This document shows positions 6,056 through 7,050 of a DNA stretch of 7,050 bases, one piece after another. The DNA is taken from positions 1 to 7,050 of the forward strand of contig JAQQAK010000225.1 in NCBI GenBank assembly GCA_028527945.1. The letters are read 5' to 3'. The position numbers and the translations under genes were made by a program. The notes beneath the pieces are model-generated. The model saw nothing but the letters and a program-made list of their open reading frames with translations. It made no database searches and was not told the origin of the DNA. Numbering within the stretch: the stretch's first letter is position 1; each line of letters starts with the position of its first letter. The DNA comes from Spirochaetaceae bacterium (GTDB lineage Bacteria > Spirochaetota > Spirochaetia > UBA9216).

Positions 6056-6331
6056 GTGGATACTAATGCAGTAGAAAAGACCAAGGGATACAATAAAACT
6101 TATAATGGTGTTGTTGTAAGCGATAAAATGGAAAAAACTATTGTTGTAGAAATTAGAACAAGAAAGCTTCATAGACTTTACAAGAAATATCTTGCAAGAA
6201 GTAAAAAGCTTAAAGTTCATGATGAAAACAATGATGCCCATATCGGCGACACAGTTAAAGTTATTGAGTGTAGACCTGTCAGCAAAGATAAACGCTGGCG
6301 TCTTGTTGAAGTTATAGAAAGAGCAAAATAA
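6056..6331 (+). CDS. rpsQ: 30S ribosomal protein S17
   Basis: S17 is a primary 16S rRNA-binding protein of the 30S body with an OB fold. The product is 91 residues, within the usual range. The fold is seen as GVVVSDKMEKTIVVEI (about 18-33), the loop HRLYKKYLARSKKLKVHDENN, the GDTVKVIECRP strand (about 64-74) and the C-terminal KRWRLVEVIERA. The roughly 17 residues before the fold are a modest N-terminal extension. The start is GTG at 6056, supported by AGGAGA (6045-6050) with a 5-nt spacing. It is the last gene of the classical S10 order and is followed by the 110-nt gap with a terminator-like hairpin. Confidence 0.98.
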   Translation: MDTNAVEKTKGYNKTYNGVVVSDKMEKTIVVEIRTRKLHRLYKKYLARSKKLKVHDENNDAHIGDTVKVIECRPVSKDKRWRLVEVIERAK

Positions 6332-6350
6332 TTTTTTTGTTTATTATTTT

Positions 6351-6390
6351 CAAGTATTTTTAATAAATGCTTGTTTTTTATGGTTTTTTT
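6351..6390 (+). terminator. probable Rho-independent terminator after rpsQ
   Basis: CAAGTATTT (6351-6359) pairs with AAATGCTTG (6365-6373) over 9 bp with one G-U wobble and a TTAAT loop. Six Ts follow at once (6374-6379), then ATGG and seven more Ts (6384-6390). The stem is AU-rich with only two G-C pairs, so termination may be partial and allow readthrough into the spc genes. Its place at the end of the S10 gene order supports the call. Confidence 0.6.
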
Positions 6391-6397
6391 AAGAGTA

Positions 6398-6422
6398 AAA
6401 CAGTAGAGATATCAGACTGTTT
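6398..6422 (+). promoter_or_regulatory. hairpin just upstream of the rplN SD site
   Basis: AAACAGT (6398-6404) and ACTGTTT (6416-6422) form a perfect 7-bp stem around an 11-nt loop containing the GATATC palindrome. It ends 7 nt before AGGAG (6430-6434) and leaves the SD site exposed. It could be a structured leader element of the spc transcript, a stabilising 5' structure or a protein-binding site; a chance stem in AT-rich DNA is also possible. Confidence 0.3.
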
Positions 6423-6441
6423 AACTTAGAGGAGTAGTATA

Positions 6442-6810
6442 ATGATCCAGATGCAATCGTATCTGAATGTGGCAGACAATAGCGGCGCCAAGAGAGTACA
6501 ATGTATTAAAGTACTTGGAGGCAGTCATAAAGTTATTGCCAGTATTGGTGATATTGTAGTTGTCGCTGTTAAAGATGCCCTGCCTAATGCAGCAATCAAA
6601 AAAGGTGATGTGCAGAAGGCTGTTATTGTAAGGACAAGTAAGGAATTCAGAAGACCTGATGGTACTTATATCAGATTTGATGATAATGCTTGTGTTATTA
6701 TTGATGCTAACCAGAATCCTAAAGGAAAGAGAATCTTTGGACCTGTAGCAAGAGAGCTTCGAGACAACGGTTATATGAAGATCGTTTCATTAGCTCCTGA
6801 GGTTCTTTAA
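6442..6810 (+). CDS. rplN: 50S ribosomal protein L14
   Basis: L14 is a small beta-barrel protein of the 50S that forms intersubunit contacts with 16S rRNA and is the docking site of the silencing factor RsfS. The product is 122 residues, exactly the family norm. It shows MIQMQSYLNVADNSGAKRVQC at the N-terminus, then KVLGGSH, the GDIVVVAVKDA strand, AVIVRTSKEFRRPDGTYIRFDDNACVII in the middle, and FGPVARELRD near the C-terminus. The start is the ATG at 6442, preceded by AGGAG (6430-6434). It is the first gene of the classical spc order and follows the 110-nt gap, so it may lead a separate transcript. rplX begins 11 nt downstream. Confidence 0.99.
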   Translation: MIQMQSYLNVADNSGAKRVQCIKVLGGSHKVIASIGDIVVVAVKDALPNAAIKKGDVQKAVIVRTSKEFRRPDGTYIRFDDNACVIIDANQNPKGKRIFGPVARELRDNGYMKIVSLAPEVL

Positions 6811-6821
6811 GGAGAAGGGTG

Positions 6822-7050
6822 ATGGTTAAGTATAAGATAAAGAAAAACGACACTGTTAAAGTTGTTTGCGGTAAAGACAAAGGTAAGACAGGTAAAGTTG
6901 TAAAAGTTGATTCAAAGAATGGTAAAGTTATCGTTCAGGGTATCAACATTGTTAAAAAAGCACAGAAGCCAAAAAGCCAGAATGAAAAGGGTGGAATTAT
7001 TAGTATAGAAGCTGCATTAGATTTATCTAATGTAATGCTTGTTTGTAAGA
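6822..7050 (+). CDS. rplX: 50S ribosomal protein L24, 5' part (cut by window edge)
   Basis: L24 is an assembly-initiator protein that binds near the 5' end of 23S rRNA. Seventy-six codons plus one base are visible; the family is usually about 100 residues, so roughly a quarter is missing beyond the right edge. The N-terminal KOW motif is clear, with NDTVKVVCGKDKGKTGKVVKV at about 9-29. It is followed by VIVQGINIVKKAQKP (37-50), the GGII strand (57-60) and SNVMLVCK (69-76). The usual IEAP reads IEAA here. The ATG at 6822 has AAGGAG (6809-6814, overlapping the rplN stop) 7 nt upstream. rplN-rplX is the standard order of the spc cluster. The reading frame is open to the edge with no sign of damage. 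Confidence 0.97.
   Translation, partial: MVKYKIKKNDTVKVVCGKDKGKTGKVVKVDSKNGKVIVQGINIVKKAQKPKSQNEKGGIISIEAALDLSNVMLVCK

Larger units (their letters stand above)
6332..6441 (+). other. 110-nt AT-rich S10/spc boundary gap
   Basis: This is the longest intergenic stretch in the window; other gaps within the cluster are 0-31 nt, and the tuf-rpsJ gap is 53 nt. It has T-runs at 6332-6338, 6374-6379 and 6384-6390, a terminator-like hairpin (6351-6379), a second hairpin (6398-6422) and the rplN SD AGGAG (6430-6434, 7 nt from the ATG). I see no convincing sigma-70 promoter; weak -35/-10 pairs exist but match poorly. No credible gene is present. Confidence 0.9.

Noticed and set aside
6380..6406. Eight-codon reading frame (MVFLRVKQ) in the rpsQ-rplN gap, considered as a leader peptide
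   Set aside because: It has no SD site, starts within the terminator T-rich tail, and such a short frame is expected by chance.
6438..6443. Perfect TATAAT just before and overlapping the rplN start codon
   Set aside because: A transcript from it would start inside rplN at about 6450 and lack the SD and start codon; no good -35 lies 16-18 bp upstream. It comes from the AT-rich spacing between SD and ATG.
1..7050. Reassignment of TGA, suggested by the lack of TGA stops
   Set aside because: Tryptophans that I checked are TGG, and no in-frame TGA occurs within the conserved genes; the standard bacterial code explains everything.
1..7050. A hidden new system, mobile element, CRISPR array or inserted gene
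   Set aside because: Every gene is a recognised translation gene in the expected order. Gaps are short, there are no direct or inverted repeats of insertion-sequence type, and no cargo gene is present.

Overview
The window is a stretch of core bacterial translation genes, all on the + strand, with no mobile element, CRISPR array, tRNA or rRNA visible. It carries the gene for elongation factor Tu, then the complete S10 ribosomal-protein cluster, then the start of the spc cluster: tuf, rpsJ (S10), rplC (L3), rplD (L4), rplW (L23), rplB (L2), rpsS (S19), rplV (L22), rpsC (S3), rplP (L16), rpmC (L29), rpsQ (S17), rplN (L14), and rplX (L24), which is cut by the right edge. I found no sign of a previously undescribed system.

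The DNA is AT-rich by eye, with many AGA and AAA codons and Shine-Dalgarno (SD) sites of the AGGAGG type. Having tuf directly upstream of rpsJ is, as I recall, the arrangement in spirochaetes such as Treponema and Borrelia. The EF-Tu sequence also reads as Treponema-like, for example in the insert and helix around residues 175-205 (AAMDSYF-type motif) and in the YVLSKEEGGRHSPFF stretch. I therefore infer a low-GC Treponema-like spirochaete. This rests on memory of the families, not on a search, and the genus is uncertain.

Layout. Positions 1-55 hold the tuf leader, with a strong SD site and a possible promoter element running off the left edge. tuf occupies 56-1240. A 53-nt gap follows, containing a perfect 11-bp GC-rich hairpin. 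A promoter-like sequence with an extended -10 lies in the last 40 bases of tuf, so the S10 cluster may have its own start point as well as readthrough from tuf. From 1294 to 6331, eleven ribosomal-protein genes are packed with gaps of 0-31 nt, most of them under 15. A 110-nt AT-rich gap (6332-6441) then separates rpsQ from rplN. It holds a terminator-like hairpin with two T-runs and a second hairpin just before the rplN SD site. This gap falls exactly at the classical S10/spc operon boundary known from E. coli.

Together the genes supply aminoacyl-tRNA delivery (EF-Tu) and proteins of both ribosomal subunits: S10, S19, S3 and S17 for the 30S; L3, L4, L23, L2, L22, L16, L29, L14 and L24 for the 50S. 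Of the 13 visible stop codons, 7 are TAA and 6 are TAG, with no TGA. Three genes (rplB, rpsS, rpsQ) start with GTG. Several TAG stops are built into the SD site of the next gene, which suggests translational coupling along the cluster.
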